DNA of 64,000 nt from Streptomyces sp. NBC_01549 (GCF_026339955.1 NZ_JAPEPW010000001.1:1426001-1490000); one strand, 5' to 3'; positions 24,067 to 33,830 are shown, numbered from the stretch's first letter. The notes: generated by a model not told the origin, from the letters alone. Numbers and translations are program-made.

Positions 24067-25578
24067 TCACTCCCCCGCGATGACCTCCGCCGCGGCCCGG
24101 CCGCACACCCTCGCCGCGCCGTGCGTGGCGATGTGGAGAGCGCCCCGGGGCGGGGCCTGGGGGATGCCCATCTCGACCACGATCGTGTCGGGGCGTTCCC
24201 GCAGCAGTGTGTCCAGGGCGGTCCCCATCCAGGGGTGCCGGTGTTCGTCGCGGACGACAGCGACGACGCGGCGGGGGCCCGCGGCGGCCAGGGCCTCCGT
24301 CGCCGCCCCCTCCCCCGCGAAGCTGCCCGTCTGCGTGCCGGGCAGCAGCCGGGCCAGTTCCGCGGCCACGCCCCAGGGGGTCTCGTCACCGACGGCGATG
24401 TTCGCCACGGGGGTGAAGGCGGCGACGAACGGCGGTGCGCCCACCGGCTCGTAAGACGGCGCGTAGGTCACTGTCAGCGCACGTCGGGCGGCGGCGAGCC
24501 CCACGTCGGCCGGCTCCCGCTCGGCCTCCTGCGGGGCCGCGGAGGCCGCCGCCGTCCAACGGGCCAGCGCCCGTACCCGCTCGGCCGCGTCCGCGAGGCG
24601 CTCCTCGGGGAGTTCCCCGGTGCGCACCGCCGTGACGAGGGCGTCGCGCAGACGCCGTACCGTCTCGTCGTCCGCGAGCCCGCCGCCCACGCAGATCGCG
24701 TCCGCGCCGGCCGCGATGGCCAGGACGCTGCCCCGCTCGATGCCGTACGTCCCGGCGATGGCCCGCATCTCCATGCCGTCGGTGACGATGAGGCCCTCGT
24801 AGCCGAGTTCCTCGCGGAGCAGGCCGGTGAGGATGCGGCGGGAGAGGGTGGCCGGGCGGTCCGGGTCCAGCGCCGGGACCAGGATGTGCGCGCTCATCAC
24901 GGCGCGCGTGTCCGCGGCGATCGCGGCCCGGAACGGGGCGAGTTCGCGGGCCTCGATGACCGACAGGTCGGCGTCGATGCGCGGCAGCGCGTGATGCGAG
25001 TCCACCGCCGTGTCGCCGTGGCCGGGGAAGTGCTTGGTGCAGGCCGCGACGCCCGCGGACTGGAGCCCGGTGACGTAGGCGGCCGTGTGCCGGGCCACCA
25101 GGTCGGTGTCGGCGCCGAAGGACCGTACGCCGATGACCGGGTTGTCGGGATTGGAGTTCACGTCCGCGGAGGGGGCCCAGTTCAGGTTCACCCCGCAGGC
25201 GGCGAGGCGGTGGCCGAGTGCCGAGGCCACCGCCCGTGTCAGCTCCACGTCGTCGACCGCGCCCAACGCGTGGTTGCCGGGATAGGAGGAGCCGGCGCGG
25301 ACCTCGAGGCGGGTGACGTCGCCGCCCTCCTCGTCGATGGCGACCAGGACGTCGTCGCGCTCCGCGCGCAACTGGGCGGTCAGGGCCGCGAGTTGTTCGG
25401 GGGAGGCGATGTTCCGGCCGAACAGACCGACGGCGGCGAGCCCTTCGCCGAGGCGGCGCAGCAGCCAGTCGGGGGCGGTGGTTCCGGTGAAACCGGGCTG
25501 AAGGACGGTGAGCGCGTCGCGCGCCAAGCCGTTCTTGTCGGAAGAGGACGCGGTCGTACCACTGGCGAGTGTCGTCAT
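24067..25578 (-). CDS. dasD: GH3 beta-N-acetylglucosaminidase (DasD)
   Basis: 503-residue cytosolic glycoside hydrolase family 3 enzyme without a signal peptide. The NagZ-type motif is CTKHFPGHGDTAVDSHHALP (about 180-199), with the family Lys-His and Asp-His pairs. The nucleophile Asp is in GLIVTDGMEM (about 255-260). The C-terminal 150 residues form the alpha/beta sandwich domain seen in longer GH3 proteins. It cleaves imported chitobiose to GlcNAc. It is last in the order dasB-dasC-dasD (9 bp after dasC), matching the S. coelicolor das locus. Confidence 0.92.
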   Translation of the reverse strand: MTTLASGTTASSSDKNGLARDALTVLQPGFTGTTAPDWLLRRLGEGLAAVGLFGRNIASPEQLAALTAQLRAERDDVLVAIDEEGGDVTRLEVRAGSSYPGNHALGAVDDVELTRAVASALGHRLAACGVNLNWAPSADVNSNPDNPVIGVRSFGADTDLVARHTAAYVTGLQSAGVAACTKHFPGHGDTAVDSHHALPRIDADLSVIEARELAPFRAAIAADTRAVMSAHILVPALDPDRPATLSRRILTGLLREELGYEGLIVTDGMEMRAIAGTYGIERGSVLAIAAGADAICVGGGLADDETVRRLRDALVTAVRTGELPEERLADAAERVRALARWTAAASAAPQEAEREPADVGLAAARRALTVTYAPSYEPVGAPPFVAAFTPVANIAVGDETPWGVAAELARLLPGTQTGSFAGEGAATEALAAAGPRRVVAVVRDEHRHPWMGTALDTLLRERPDTIVVEMGIPQAPPRGALHIATHGAARVCGRAAAEVIAGE

Positions 25579-25587
25579 CGGGGGGCG

Positions 25588-26436
25588 TTATCCCTTCACG
25601 GCGCCCGCGGTCAGCCCCGCGGCCATCTTGCGCTGGACGATGAGGAAGAGCACGACGATCGGCACGGCCATCATCGTGGCGCCGGCCATCATCGGGGCGT
25701 ACTCGGTGCCGTGCTTGGTGGTGAAGTTGCCGAGCCAGACGGTGGCGGTCTGGTGGTCCTGGCTCATGAGCATCAGGGCGTAGATGTACTCGTTCCAGGC
25801 CTGGATGAACGCGTACACGGACGTGGCGACCATGCCGGGCGCGAGCAGTGGGAAGACCACCCGTATGAAGGCTCCCGTGCGCGAGCAGCCGTCGACCATG
25901 GCCGCCTCTTCCAGCTCCTTCGGGATGTTGACGATGAAGCCGCGCAGCGTCCACACCGTGAAGGGGAGGACGAAGGTCAGGTACGTGATGATCAGGCCGG
26001 AGAGCTTGTCGTACTGGTCCAGGTCGTTGAGCAGCAGGAAGACCGGGATGATCATGGCGACCAGCGGAACCATCTGGACCGCGAGGATGCCGACGATCAC
26101 GATCTTGCGGCCGCGGAAGGCGAAACGGGAGATGGCCAGCGCGGCCAGCATCCCCACCACGACGCCGATCACGACGACCGACAGGGAGACGATCAGGCTG
26201 CGGCCGACGGGGCCCCAGAAGTCCGCGATGTCGAGCGCGCGACGGAAGTTGTCGAGCGTGAGCCCCGTGGGGAACAGGCTCGGGTCCGAGTCGATGGCGT
26301 CCTTCGCCGGCTTGAACGCCGTGTTCAGCATCCAGTAGACGGGGAAGCCCACGGTGACGAAGACGAGGAGGCCGAGGAGGTTCCAGCCGAGCTTGGACTT
26401 CCCCCGGCGCCGGCCCGCCGTGGCGAGGGTACTCAT
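25588..26436 (-). CDS. dasC: chitobiose ABC transporter permease DasC
   Basis: 282-residue MalG-type permease. Six hydrophobic segments are seen, beginning LGWNLLGLLVFVTVGFPVYWML. The EAA loop ELEEAAMVDGCSRTGAFIRVVFPLL (about 185-209) contacts the ATPase, which in Streptomyces is the shared MsiK encoded elsewhere. No ATPase gene lies in this cluster, as expected. The ATG at 26436 overlaps the dasB stop (ATGA), indicating coupling. The ligand (N,N'-diacetylchitobiose) is assigned from the das context. Confidence 0.93.
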   Translation of the reverse strand: MSTLATAGRRRGKSKLGWNLLGLLVFVTVGFPVYWMLNTAFKPAKDAIDSDPSLFPTGLTLDNFRRALDIADFWGPVGRSLIVSLSVVVIGVVVGMLAALAISRFAFRGRKIVIVGILAVQMVPLVAMIIPVFLLLNDLDQYDKLSGLIITYLTFVLPFTVWTLRGFIVNIPKELEEAAMVDGCSRTGAFIRVVFPLLAPGMVATSVYAFIQAWNEYIYALMLMSQDHQTATVWLGNFTTKHGTEYAPMMAGATMMAVPIVVLFLIVQRKMAAGLTAGAVKG

Positions 26437-27419
26437 TCGACCTCTCCGATCTTCAGCATCTGACGCATGTACACGGCGACCACGCCCAGCAGCAACACCA
26501 CGGTGAGCAGGGCGATCGCCGACCCCTGCGCGTAGTCGTTGACGACGAACGCGCGGTCGTACGAGTAGGTGGTGAGGAGTTGGAACTCCGCCTCCGGGTG
26601 GCCTCCCCGCATCACGAAGACCTGTGGGAAGACGCCCATGTCCCAGATGACGGAGAGCGTCGTGAGCATCACGACGATGGGCTTGAGGATCGGGAGCGTG
26701 ACGTAACGGAAGACGCCCCACGCGCCGGCGCCGTCCAGCCGGGCCGCCTCCTCCAGTTCGCTCGGCACCTGGGTCAGCCCCGCGCTGAGTGTGATGACGA
26801 CGAACGGCACCGCGCCCCACACCACCAGAAGCATGATCACGGCCAGGCCCTGGGGGCCGCTGGCGAACCAGTTGTGGCCGACCATGTCGACGCCCGGCAG
26901 CTTGCTCAGCAGCGCGTTGAGGATGCCGTAGTCGGAGTCGAAGAGCCACTTGAAGACGGTGGTGGCCACGATGATGGGCATGCCCCAGGTGGCCACGAGC
27001 GCGATGTTGATCAGCGTCTTCACCCAGCCCGAGACGCGCTGGAGGAGCAGCGCGATCAGCATGCCGAGGACCATCGTGAAGACGACGGACCCGACGGCGA
27101 AGACGATCGTGCGGACGACGACCGTCCAGAACTCGCTGTCGCCCAGCACCTTGCTGAAGTTGTCGAAGCCGACCGACTCGGCCGGCTGGAAGCCCCAGAG
27201 CTGGGACTGCCCGAACTTCTGGAAGGAGAGGGTGACCAGGCGGACCAGCGGATAGCCCATGACCAGCGCGAGGATCAGCAGACAGGGCGCGAGCAGGGCC
27301 CAGGGGGCAGCCGCCCCGCCCGAGGTCCGCCGTCTGCGGGGCGCCTTGGGGACGGCCGGTGGCGGTGCCTGCCGCGGCGGCGGCACCTTGGCGGGGGTGG
27401 TCGTGTCTGCGGCACTCAT
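26433..27419 (-). CDS. dasB: chitobiose ABC transporter permease DasB
   Basis: 328-residue MalF-type permease. A 35-residue proline- and Arg-rich cytosolic N-terminus (PPRQAPPPAVPKAPRRRR) precedes the first membrane helix (WALLAPCLLILALVMGYPLV), followed by five more. The EAA loop is ELEEAARLDGAGAWGVFRYVTLPIL (about 225-249). It overlaps dasC by 4 bp. An unusually long repeat-rich spacer of 760 bp separates it from dasA, the binding-protein gene upstream, so its transcription may not simply follow dasA. Confidence 0.93.
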   Translation of the reverse strand: MSAADTTTPAKVPPPRQAPPPAVPKAPRRRRTSGGAAAPWALLAPCLLILALVMGYPLVRLVTLSFQKFGQSQLWGFQPAESVGFDNFSKVLGDSEFWTVVVRTIVFAVGSVVFTMVLGMLIALLLQRVSGWVKTLINIALVATWGMPIIVATTVFKWLFDSDYGILNALLSKLPGVDMVGHNWFASGPQGLAVIMLLVVWGAVPFVVITLSAGLTQVPSELEEAARLDGAGAWGVFRYVTLPILKPIVVMLTTLSVIWDMGVFPQVFVMRGGHPEAEFQLLTTYSYDRAFVVNDYAQGSAIALLTVVLLLGVVAVYMRQMLKIGEVE

Positions 27420-28179
27420 CGCGCGCTCCTCAGCGGTCCCTCAGGTCGTACGTGGTCGAAGCCCCGCACGGGGTCGTACGCGGGGCAAGCCCCCACACGG
27501 TCGAACACAGGCAAAACACACCCGGGCCGCACGCGGCAGGCGCCTCGCCCGGTCGTACGTGGCCCGCCCGGCGCACGGTCCGCGCGGGGGCGAACCCCCG
27601 CGGCCGCGCACCGCCCGGACCCTCGCGGCCGTACGGGGCCCGAACCCGACGCGGTCACGCCCAGCCCGAACCCCACACGGGTCGTACACGGGAGCGGACC
27701 CCCGCGGTCACACGCGGCCCGAACCCCACGGCCGCACCCCGGCGAAAGCCGCCCAGGTCGTGCGCGGTCCGGACCCCGCACGGTGGTGCACGGTTCGAAG
27801 CCCGCGCGGGTCGTGCGCGGTCCGGCTCCGAGCGGGTCGTCCACCGGGGCCGGCCCTCTCGGTCGTACGCGAGGCGGGCCCGCACGGTCCTGCTCGGTCC
27901 GGGTCCGGCACGGGTCGTGCGCGGTCCGAACCGGGGCGCGGTCGGTTCCGGACGGGGTCCGCCCGGGTCGTGCACCGGCCGGGACCACCCGGGTCGTACG
28001 CGGCCCGGGCCCCGCACGGTCGTACGTGGCCGGGGTCCCGCGCGGCCGTGCGGGAAGCGGCGGGAACCCGGGCCCGGCAGGCCCCGGCAAGGCCCCGGCA
28101 GGCGTACCCGAGAAGACCCCGGGATCGCCCCGGACGTGCCCGGACGTACCCCGGGGTCCCACCGGGCCCCGTGCTCAGG
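27420..28179 (-). repeat. repeat-rich 760-bp spacer between dasA and dasB
   Basis: No credible gene on either strand. The sequence is built of degenerate, roughly 25-35-bp modules that recur many times: GGTCGTACGCGG or GGTCGTGCGCGGTCC, then GAACCCCGCACGG. GC content is extreme, which leaves long frames open in several phases, but their translations are Arg/Pro/Gly low complexity. The last part (28060-28165) shifts to CCCCGGCAGG and CCCGGACGT modules. Transcripts from dasA would fold strongly here. Confidence 0.8.
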
Positions 28180-29466
28180 TCACTTGGTGTTGATGACCTT
28201 GTCGATCGCGGCGTCCGCTTCCTTCGCGGCGTCCTCCACCGACTTCTTGCCGGTGCCGATGTTCTGCAGCATGGTCTGCAGCACCTGGGCCTTCTCGACC
28301 TGGCCCCAGCCCGGCGCCATCGGCACGAACCAGCTGGACTCGGCCGCGGTGGCCGGGACCGCCGTCGCCGGGTCGTTCTTGAGGGTGGCGAGGTCGGTCT
28401 TGTTGTTGGGCAGGTTGCCCTTGGCCATCAGGCCCTTCTGCCCCGTGGAGCCCGTGAAGGCGTTGATCCACTCGGCGGCGAGGGCCTGCGCCTTGGACTT
28501 CACCGGGATGGCGAGGTCGGAGCCGCCGAGGAAGACGGGGAGGTTCTTGCCGGACGGGCCGGGCATCACGAAGTTCTCGAGGTTGCCCTTGAGCTTGCCG
28601 GTCTTGTCGCTCTTCGGGTCCTCGGAGGTCGCGCCCTCCCAGGCCGCGCCGAAGATCATGGCGGACTTGCCCTGCCCGTAGACGATGTATCGGTCGGACT
28701 CGTCCTTGGTCTTGTCGCCGTGCATGTACTTGTCGACGATCGTCTTGAACTCGTTCAGCCCCTTCAGGGACTCGGGCGACGACAGGCTCGCCTTCCACTG
28801 GCCGCCCTCGTCCTTGGCGATGGCGCCGCCGGCGTCGTAGACGAAGGACATCGCGGCGTACCAGTCACGGGTCGGCTGGTACCAGGCGCTGAACTTGCTT
28901 CCCTCCTTCTTCTGGATCTTGTCCAGGTCGGAGAGGAGCTCCTGGTACGTCTTCGGGGTCGTCTTCACGCCGACCGAAGCCGCCACGTCCTTGCGCCAGT
29001 TACCGACGCGGCCACCGGCGTAGTACGGCACACCGTAGGTCTTGCCCTCGTAGGTGACGGAGGTCTTGAGGCCGTCCAGCCACCCGGACGCGTTGTCGAA
29101 CTTCGAGGCGTCGACGGGAGCGAAGGCGCCCTTGACCATGTAGCCGAGCATCTCGGAGTTGCCCATCTCGACCACGTCGGGGACCTTGTCCGTGGCGAGG
29201 ACCGCGTCGAGCTTGGTGTTCTTGTCCGGCCAGCCGTAGTACTCGTGGTTGATCTTGACGCCCGGGTGCGCCTTCTGCACCGCGGCGTCGGCGGCCTTCA
29301 CCAGATCGGGCCAGTTGTTCTGCGCGTCCACCGTGAGCCAGACGGTCAGTGCTTTCGCGTCCGCGCCCTTGTCCGACCCCCCGGAGTTGTTGTCGCTGCT
29401 CCCGCACGCCGCGATGGAGACCATCATGCCCGCGATACCGATCGCGGCTGCCAGCTTCCGCTTCAC
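28180..29466 (-). CDS. dasA: chitobiose-binding lipoprotein DasA
   Basis: 428-residue extracellular solute-binding protein of SBP family 1. The lipoprotein signal is MKRKLAAAIGIAGMMVSIAAC, with the lipidated Cys at 21, followed by a Ser/Gly/Asp linker. Family features include LDAVLATDKVPDVVEMGNSE and GKSAMIFGAAWEG. It captures N,N'-diacetylchitobiose for DasBC. The GTG at 29466 has GAGGAGGGTGG before it; an upstream in-frame start is unlikely. Two dre-like sites lie 97-137 bp upstream, so expression should follow DasR and its ligand GlcN-6-P. Confidence 0.95.
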   Translation of the reverse strand: MKRKLAAAIGIAGMMVSIAACGSSDNNSGGSDKGADAKALTVWLTVDAQNNWPDLVKAADAAVQKAHPGVKINHEYYGWPDKNTKLDAVLATDKVPDVVEMGNSEMLGYMVKGAFAPVDASKFDNASGWLDGLKTSVTYEGKTYGVPYYAGGRVGNWRKDVAASVGVKTTPKTYQELLSDLDKIQKKEGSKFSAWYQPTRDWYAAMSFVYDAGGAIAKDEGGQWKASLSSPESLKGLNEFKTIVDKYMHGDKTKDESDRYIVYGQGKSAMIFGAAWEGATSEDPKSDKTGKLKGNLENFVMPGPSGKNLPVFLGGSDLAIPVKSKAQALAAEWINAFTGSTGQKGLMAKGNLPNNKTDLATLKNDPATAVPATAAESSWFVPMAPGWGQVEKAQVLQTMLQNIGTGKKSVEDAAKEADAAIDKVINTK

Positions 29467-29562
29467 GCCACCCTCCTCAGGGATGCCATAAACCCCCCTG
29501 CCCACCGCGGTGACACATGCCGAAGCGCTGCCGAGTACTGCCCGTGGGACTGGGACTGGACC

Positions 29563-29578
29563 AATGGTGTAGACCAGT
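29563..29578. promoter_or_regulatory. DasR operator (dre) before dasA
   Basis: AATGGTGTAGACCAGT, read on the dasA strand as ACTGGTCTACACCATT, differs from the dre consensus at two or three positions. It is 97 bp upstream of the dasA start. Confidence 0.85.
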
Positions 29579-29586
29579 ACGGGGAG

Positions 29587-29602
29587 CTTGGCCTAGACCT
29601 AG
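29587..29602. promoter_or_regulatory. second, weaker dre-like site before dasA
   Basis: CTTGGCCTAGACCTAG keeps the TGGnCTAGACC core. Its centre is 24 bp from the first site, about two helical turns. Confidence 0.55.
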
Positions 29603-29742
29603 AGGGGTGTCAAGGGTGTGTAAGCCCGACTGGTCGTCCGTTATGGGACCTACATATGCAAGGACCTTTAAGTAGGTAAGTGACATAAAAGCCGGGACCG
29701 TTCACCGGCCTCGCACGCCGCCCGGCCGCCCGAGTCCACGCT

Positions 29743-29758
29743 ATGGACTAGACCAACA
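29743..29758. promoter_or_regulatory. dre-like site before dasR
   Basis: ATGGACTAGACCAACA retains the TGGaCTAGACCA core, 133 bp upstream of the dasR ATG. It suggests autoregulation. Confidence 0.7.
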
Positions 29759-29842
29759 GGTGCGCCGACGGTATATAGAGGGGATCACGGAGCGTGCGGG
29801 GGGACACTCGCATACGAAGCCGTGCCACGATGTGAGCCGTGA

Positions 29843-30655
<813 letters not shown>

Positions 30656-30660
30656 CGGGC

Positions 30661-30735
30661 CTCGGCACCCCGCGGGAGTGGCCCCTCCCGGGCGCCCCGC
30701 GGGAGTGGCGTGGCTCTCGGGCACCCCGGGAACAG
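30661..30735. repeat. degenerate direct repeats after dasR
   Basis: CACCCCGCGGGAGTGG and CGCCCCGCGGGAGTGG lie in tandem about 29 bp apart, with a partial third copy (CACCCCGGGAAC), just behind the dasR stop. Confidence 0.6.
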
Positions 30736-30860
30736 GCCGCGGGGCGGCGCACCTGCCGCGTTGCCCGGACCGAGATACGGACGAGGGGTTCCGTTTGGCT
30801 GACACCGTCGCCTAGATTGCCTGCGCATTGCACGGGTGAACTGCGAAACGGAGCCGCCTC

Positions 30861-31133
30861 ATGTCAGACGTGTCAGAAGCGCCGAAGACCGAACCGCCGG
30901 TGGTGACGCCGATCCGGGTGGTCATCGCCTTGTGCCTGATCGCCCCGTTCGTGGCGATGCTGTGGGTCGGGTCCTACGCCAAGGCCGACCCCACGTTCAT
31001 CGGCATCCCGTTCTTCTACTGGTACCAGATGCTGTGGGTGCTCATCTCCACGGCGCTCACCGTGAGCGCGTACAAGCTGTGGCAGCGTGACCAGCGCGCC
31101 CGTGCTTCCCAGGGCGGGGGTGCGGCGAAGTGA
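30861..31133 (+). CDS. DUF3311 small membrane protein
   Basis: 90 residues with two helices (IRVVIALCLIAPFVAMLWVGSY and FFYWYQMLWVLISTALTVSAYKLW) and a basic C-terminus. The PTFIGIPFFYWYQ motif is characteristic of DUF3311, nearly always found just before a sodium:solute symporter gene. Its stop overlaps the symporter start (GTGA), so it is probably an accessory subunit like other small partners of SSS transporters. A GGAGCC precedes the ATG. Confidence 0.88.
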   Translation: MSDVSEAPKTEPPVVTPIRVVIALCLIAPFVAMLWVGSYAKADPTFIGIPFFYWYQMLWVLISTALTVSAYKLWQRDQRARASQGGGAAK

Positions 31134-32740
31134 AGGACGGCGTGAACGGCGTCGCGCTCGGCGTCTTCATCTTCTTCTTCCTGGCCGTCACGGTCATGGG
31201 CTTCCTGGCCGCGCGCTGGCGCAGGCCGGACAACGAGCACAGCCTCGACGAATGGGGCCTGGGCGGACGTTCGTTCGGCACCTGGGTCACCTGGTTCCTG
31301 CTCGGCGGCGACCTCTACACGGCGTACACCTTCGTCGCCGTACCGGCGGCGATCTACGCGGCGGGCGCGGCCGGTTTCTTCGCCGTTCCGTACACGATCC
31401 TCGTCTACCCGCTGATCTTCACGTTCCTGCCCCGCCTGTGGTCGGTCTCCCACAAGCACGGCTACGTGACGACCTCGGACTTCGTGCGCGGCCGCTTCGG
31501 TTCGAAGGGCCTGTCCCTCGCCGTGGCCGTGACCGGCATCCTCGCCACCATGCCGTACATCGCGCTCCAGCTGGTCGGCATCCAGGCCGTCCTGGACGTG
31601 ATGGGCGTGGGCGGCGGCGAGAACACGAACTGGTTCGTGAAGGACCTACCGCTCCTCATCGCGTTCGGTGTGCTGGCCGCGTACACCTACTCCTCGGGGC
31701 TGCGGGCCCCCGCCCTGATCGCGTTCGTGAAGGACACCCTGATCTACATAGTGATCGCGGTGGCCATCATCTACATCCCGATCAAGCTGGGCGGGTTCGA
31801 CGAGATATTCAAGGCCGCGGGCGACAAGTACACGGCGGCGGGGGCCGGCGGGCTCGTGCCCGCCCAGGCGGGCCAGTGGACGTACGCCACCCTCGCGCTC
31901 GGCTCGGCGCTCGCGCTGTTCATGTACCCGCACTCGATCACTGCGACGCTCTCCAGCCGCAGTCGTGAGGTGATCCGCCGCAACACCACGATCCTTCCTC
32001 TCTACTCCCTGATGCTGGGCCTGCTGGCCCTGCTCGGGTTCATGGCCATCGCGGCCGGGGTCAAGGTCACCAACGGCCAGCTCGCCATCCCCCAGCTCTT
32101 CGAGAACATGTTCCCGGACTGGTTCGCGGGGGTGGCCTTCGCGGCGATCGGTATCGGGGCGCTCGTTCCGGCGGCCATCATGTCCATCGCGGCCGCGAAC
32201 CTCTTCACCCGCAACATCTACAAGGACTTCATCAAGCCGGACGCGACCCCGGAGCATGAGACCAGGGTTTCGAAACTGGTCTCGCTCCTGGTGAAGGTGG
32301 GCGCGCTGGTCTTCGTCCTGACGATGGACAAGACGGTCGCGATCAACTTCCAGCTCCTGGGCGGCATCTGGATCCTTCAGACCTTCCCTGCGCTGGTCGG
32401 CGGCCTGTTCACCCGGTGGTTCCACCGCTGGGCGCTGCTCGGGGGCTGGGCCGTGGGCATGCTGTACGGCACGCTCGCCGCGTACGGGGTCGCCTCTCCC
32501 ACCCAGAAGCACTTCGGCGGCAGTTCCAAGGAGATCCCGGGCATCGGGGAGATCGGCTACATCGGTCTGACGGCCTTCGTCCTGAACGTCGTGGTCACCG
32601 TCGTCCTCACCTTCGCCCTCCGCGCCTTCAAGGCGCCCGACGGCATCGACGAGACGTCTCCGGAGGACTACACGGCGGACGCGGGCGACCCGGGCGTCGA
32701 GGCGGAGCTTCCCCCGGCCACGGCCGGCTCCGCCCACTGA
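31130..32740 (+). CDS. sodium:solute symporter, MctP (monocarboxylate) type
   Basis: 536-residue SSS-family symporter with about 13 hydrophobic helices. The start is typical (FLAVTVMGFLAARW, then EWGLGGRSFGTWVTWFLLGGDLYTAYTF), with MYPHSITATLSSRS near residue 265-278 and an SSS signature region AIGIGALVPAAIMSIAAANLFTRN. In this branch, monocarboxylates such as lactate, pyruvate or acetate are cotransported with Na+. The GTG at 31130 overlaps the DUF3311 stop. The tail is acidic. The substrate is inferred from the DUF3311 pairing and family only. Confidence 0.9.
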   Translation: MKDGVNGVALGVFIFFFLAVTVMGFLAARWRRPDNEHSLDEWGLGGRSFGTWVTWFLLGGDLYTAYTFVAVPAAIYAAGAAGFFAVPYTILVYPLIFTFLPRLWSVSHKHGYVTTSDFVRGRFGSKGLSLAVAVTGILATMPYIALQLVGIQAVLDVMGVGGGENTNWFVKDLPLLIAFGVLAAYTYSSGLRAPALIAFVKDTLIYIVIAVAIIYIPIKLGGFDEIFKAAGDKYTAAGAGGLVPAQAGQWTYATLALGSALALFMYPHSITATLSSRSREVIRRNTTILPLYSLMLGLLALLGFMAIAAGVKVTNGQLAIPQLFENMFPDWFAGVAFAAIGIGALVPAAIMSIAAANLFTRNIYKDFIKPDATPEHETRVSKLVSLLVKVGALVFVLTMDKTVAINFQLLGGIWILQTFPALVGGLFTRWFHRWALLGGWAVGMLYGTLAAYGVASPTQKHFGGSSKEIPGIGEIGYIGLTAFVLNVVVTVVLTFALRAFKAPDGIDETSPEDYTADAGDPGVEAELPPATAGSAH

Positions 32741-32744
32741 GCCC

Positions 32745-32759
32745 GGGGGCTCCGCCCCC
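32745..32759 (+). terminator. short GC hairpin after the symporter
   Basis: GGGGGC-TCC-GCCCCC begins 4 bp after the symporter stop; a 3-nt loop and no T tract. Confidence 0.45.
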
Positions 32760-32792
32760 AGGTCTCCGAGTGCGTGTGTTGGCTGCGGGTGG

Positions 32793-32910
32793 GTGGGGCT
32801 GGTCGCGCAGTTCCCCGCGCCCCTAAAAGCCTGGGGCGCCGGGGCGCAGCCCCGTGCCCCAGGGGCGCGGGGCTGTGTATATATGCGGCTCCGCCGCGGG
32901 GCGCGCCAAG
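32793..32910. repeat. Streptomyces-type intergenic palindromic repeat cluster
   Basis: Contains GGGGCTGGTCGCGCAGTTCC followed by CCGCGCCCC, then nested palindromes (CCTGGGGCGC...GCGCGGGGC) and GCGGCTCCGCCGC. The right-hand part (GGGGCTGTGTATATATGCGG) recurs in altered form at 45040-45065. Such units are dispersed in Streptomyces intergenic regions. Confidence 0.7.
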
Positions 32911-33012
32911 CCCCCACCCGCCCGCAGCCGAAGAACCACGCGAACAACCCCCACGGGCCGTCGGACGAAAATCCGGCGGCCCGTTCCCGCGCCCTGTTGC
33001 ACACTCACCGGC

Positions 33013-33519
33013 ATGGACATCCGCATCAGACACGCCCGCCCCCACGAATACGCCCGCATCGGCGAGATCACCGCGCAGGCCTACCTCGGCGACGGTCTGC
33101 TCGACTTCGGGGAGAGCGACGAGTACCTCGGCGAGTTGCGGGACGTGGCGAAGCGGGCCGCCGCCGCGGAAGTCCTCGTCGCCGTGGACCACGGCCACAT
33201 CCTCGGCGCCGTGACCTTCGTACCGCACGGCGGCCCCATGGCCGACATAGCCCACCCCGGCGAAGCCGAGATCCGTATGCTCGCCGTCGCACGTGAGTCC
33301 CGCGGCCGAGGCGCCGGCGAGACCCTCGTGCGCGCCTGCGTCGACCACGCACGCGCCACCGCCGGCTGCGTACGCGTCGTGCTCTCCACCCAGCGCACCA
33401 TGCACGCCGCCCACCGCATCTACGAACGCCTCGGCTTCACCCGCACCCCCGACCGCGACTGGAACCCGGTCCCCGACCTCGACGACATCACTCTCCTCAC
33501 CTATGAGTTGACACTCTGA
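33013..33519 (+). CDS. GNAT-family N-acetyltransferase
   Basis: 168-residue GNAT protein starting with the canonical strand-helix IRIRHARPHEYARIGEITAQAY. The acetyl-CoA loop is MLAVARESRGRGAGETLVRACVDHA (about 96-120). Motif B is VVLSTQRTMHAAHRIYERLGFTRTPDRDW. The substrate is unknown; this layout is common in amino-group acetylators of antibiotics and metabolites. ATG 33013 is chosen at the domain start; no RBS is obvious. Confidence 0.88.
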   Translation: MDIRIRHARPHEYARIGEITAQAYLGDGLLDFGESDEYLGELRDVAKRAAAAEVLVAVDHGHILGAVTFVPHGGPMADIAHPGEAEIRMLAVARESRGRGAGETLVRACVDHARATAGCVRVVLSTQRTMHAAHRIYERLGFTRTPDRDWNPVPDLDDITLLTYELTL

Positions 33520-33569
33520 CACCAGCGCGACACAACATGTGGGGGTGTCATCGCGGCCCGGCACAAGAT

Positions 33570-33740
33570 GTATGCTCATGCTCGCTGTCGCCGCAGGGGA
33601 ATCCGGTGCGAATCCGGAACTGTCCCGCAACGGTGTACTTGTACGTGTTCGCGCATCCGCGCCCACGCACTCGCGTCAGTCCGAGGACCTGCCGACAGCG
33701 CGCCCGGCCATCCGGCCCGGGTGCATGACGTCCGGGCCTC
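33570..33740 (+). promoter_or_regulatory. adenosylcobalamin riboswitch upstream of nrdAB
   Basis: The conserved core is present: CAGGGGAATCCGGTGCGAA, then the paired TCCGGAACTGTCCCGCAACGG and the B12-box-like AGTCCGAGGACCTGCC (33679-33694). The outer stem CGCTGTCG (33583-33590) pairs with CGACAGCG (33693-33700). A hairpin at 33714-33738 (GGCCCGG with CCGGGCC) may be the expression platform, 92 bp before the nrdA start. In S. coelicolor a B12 riboswitch lowers class Ia nrdAB when B12 allows the class II enzyme to work. Confidence 0.92.
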
Positions 33741-33830
33741 GCGGAATGGGCCGGTGGACGCGACGCCGCGTGCGCTCGTGAGCTGCCCTGCCCTCCGCCA
33801 GGCCCCGTGCCGAGCGAGGGAGAGCCCCAA

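Noticed and set aside
27259..29679. 806-codon plus-strand frame across the dasA-dasB spacer and antisense to dasA
   Set aside because: Arg/Gly/Pro low complexity in the spacer, and antisense to a clear lipoprotein gene; open only because of extreme GC content.
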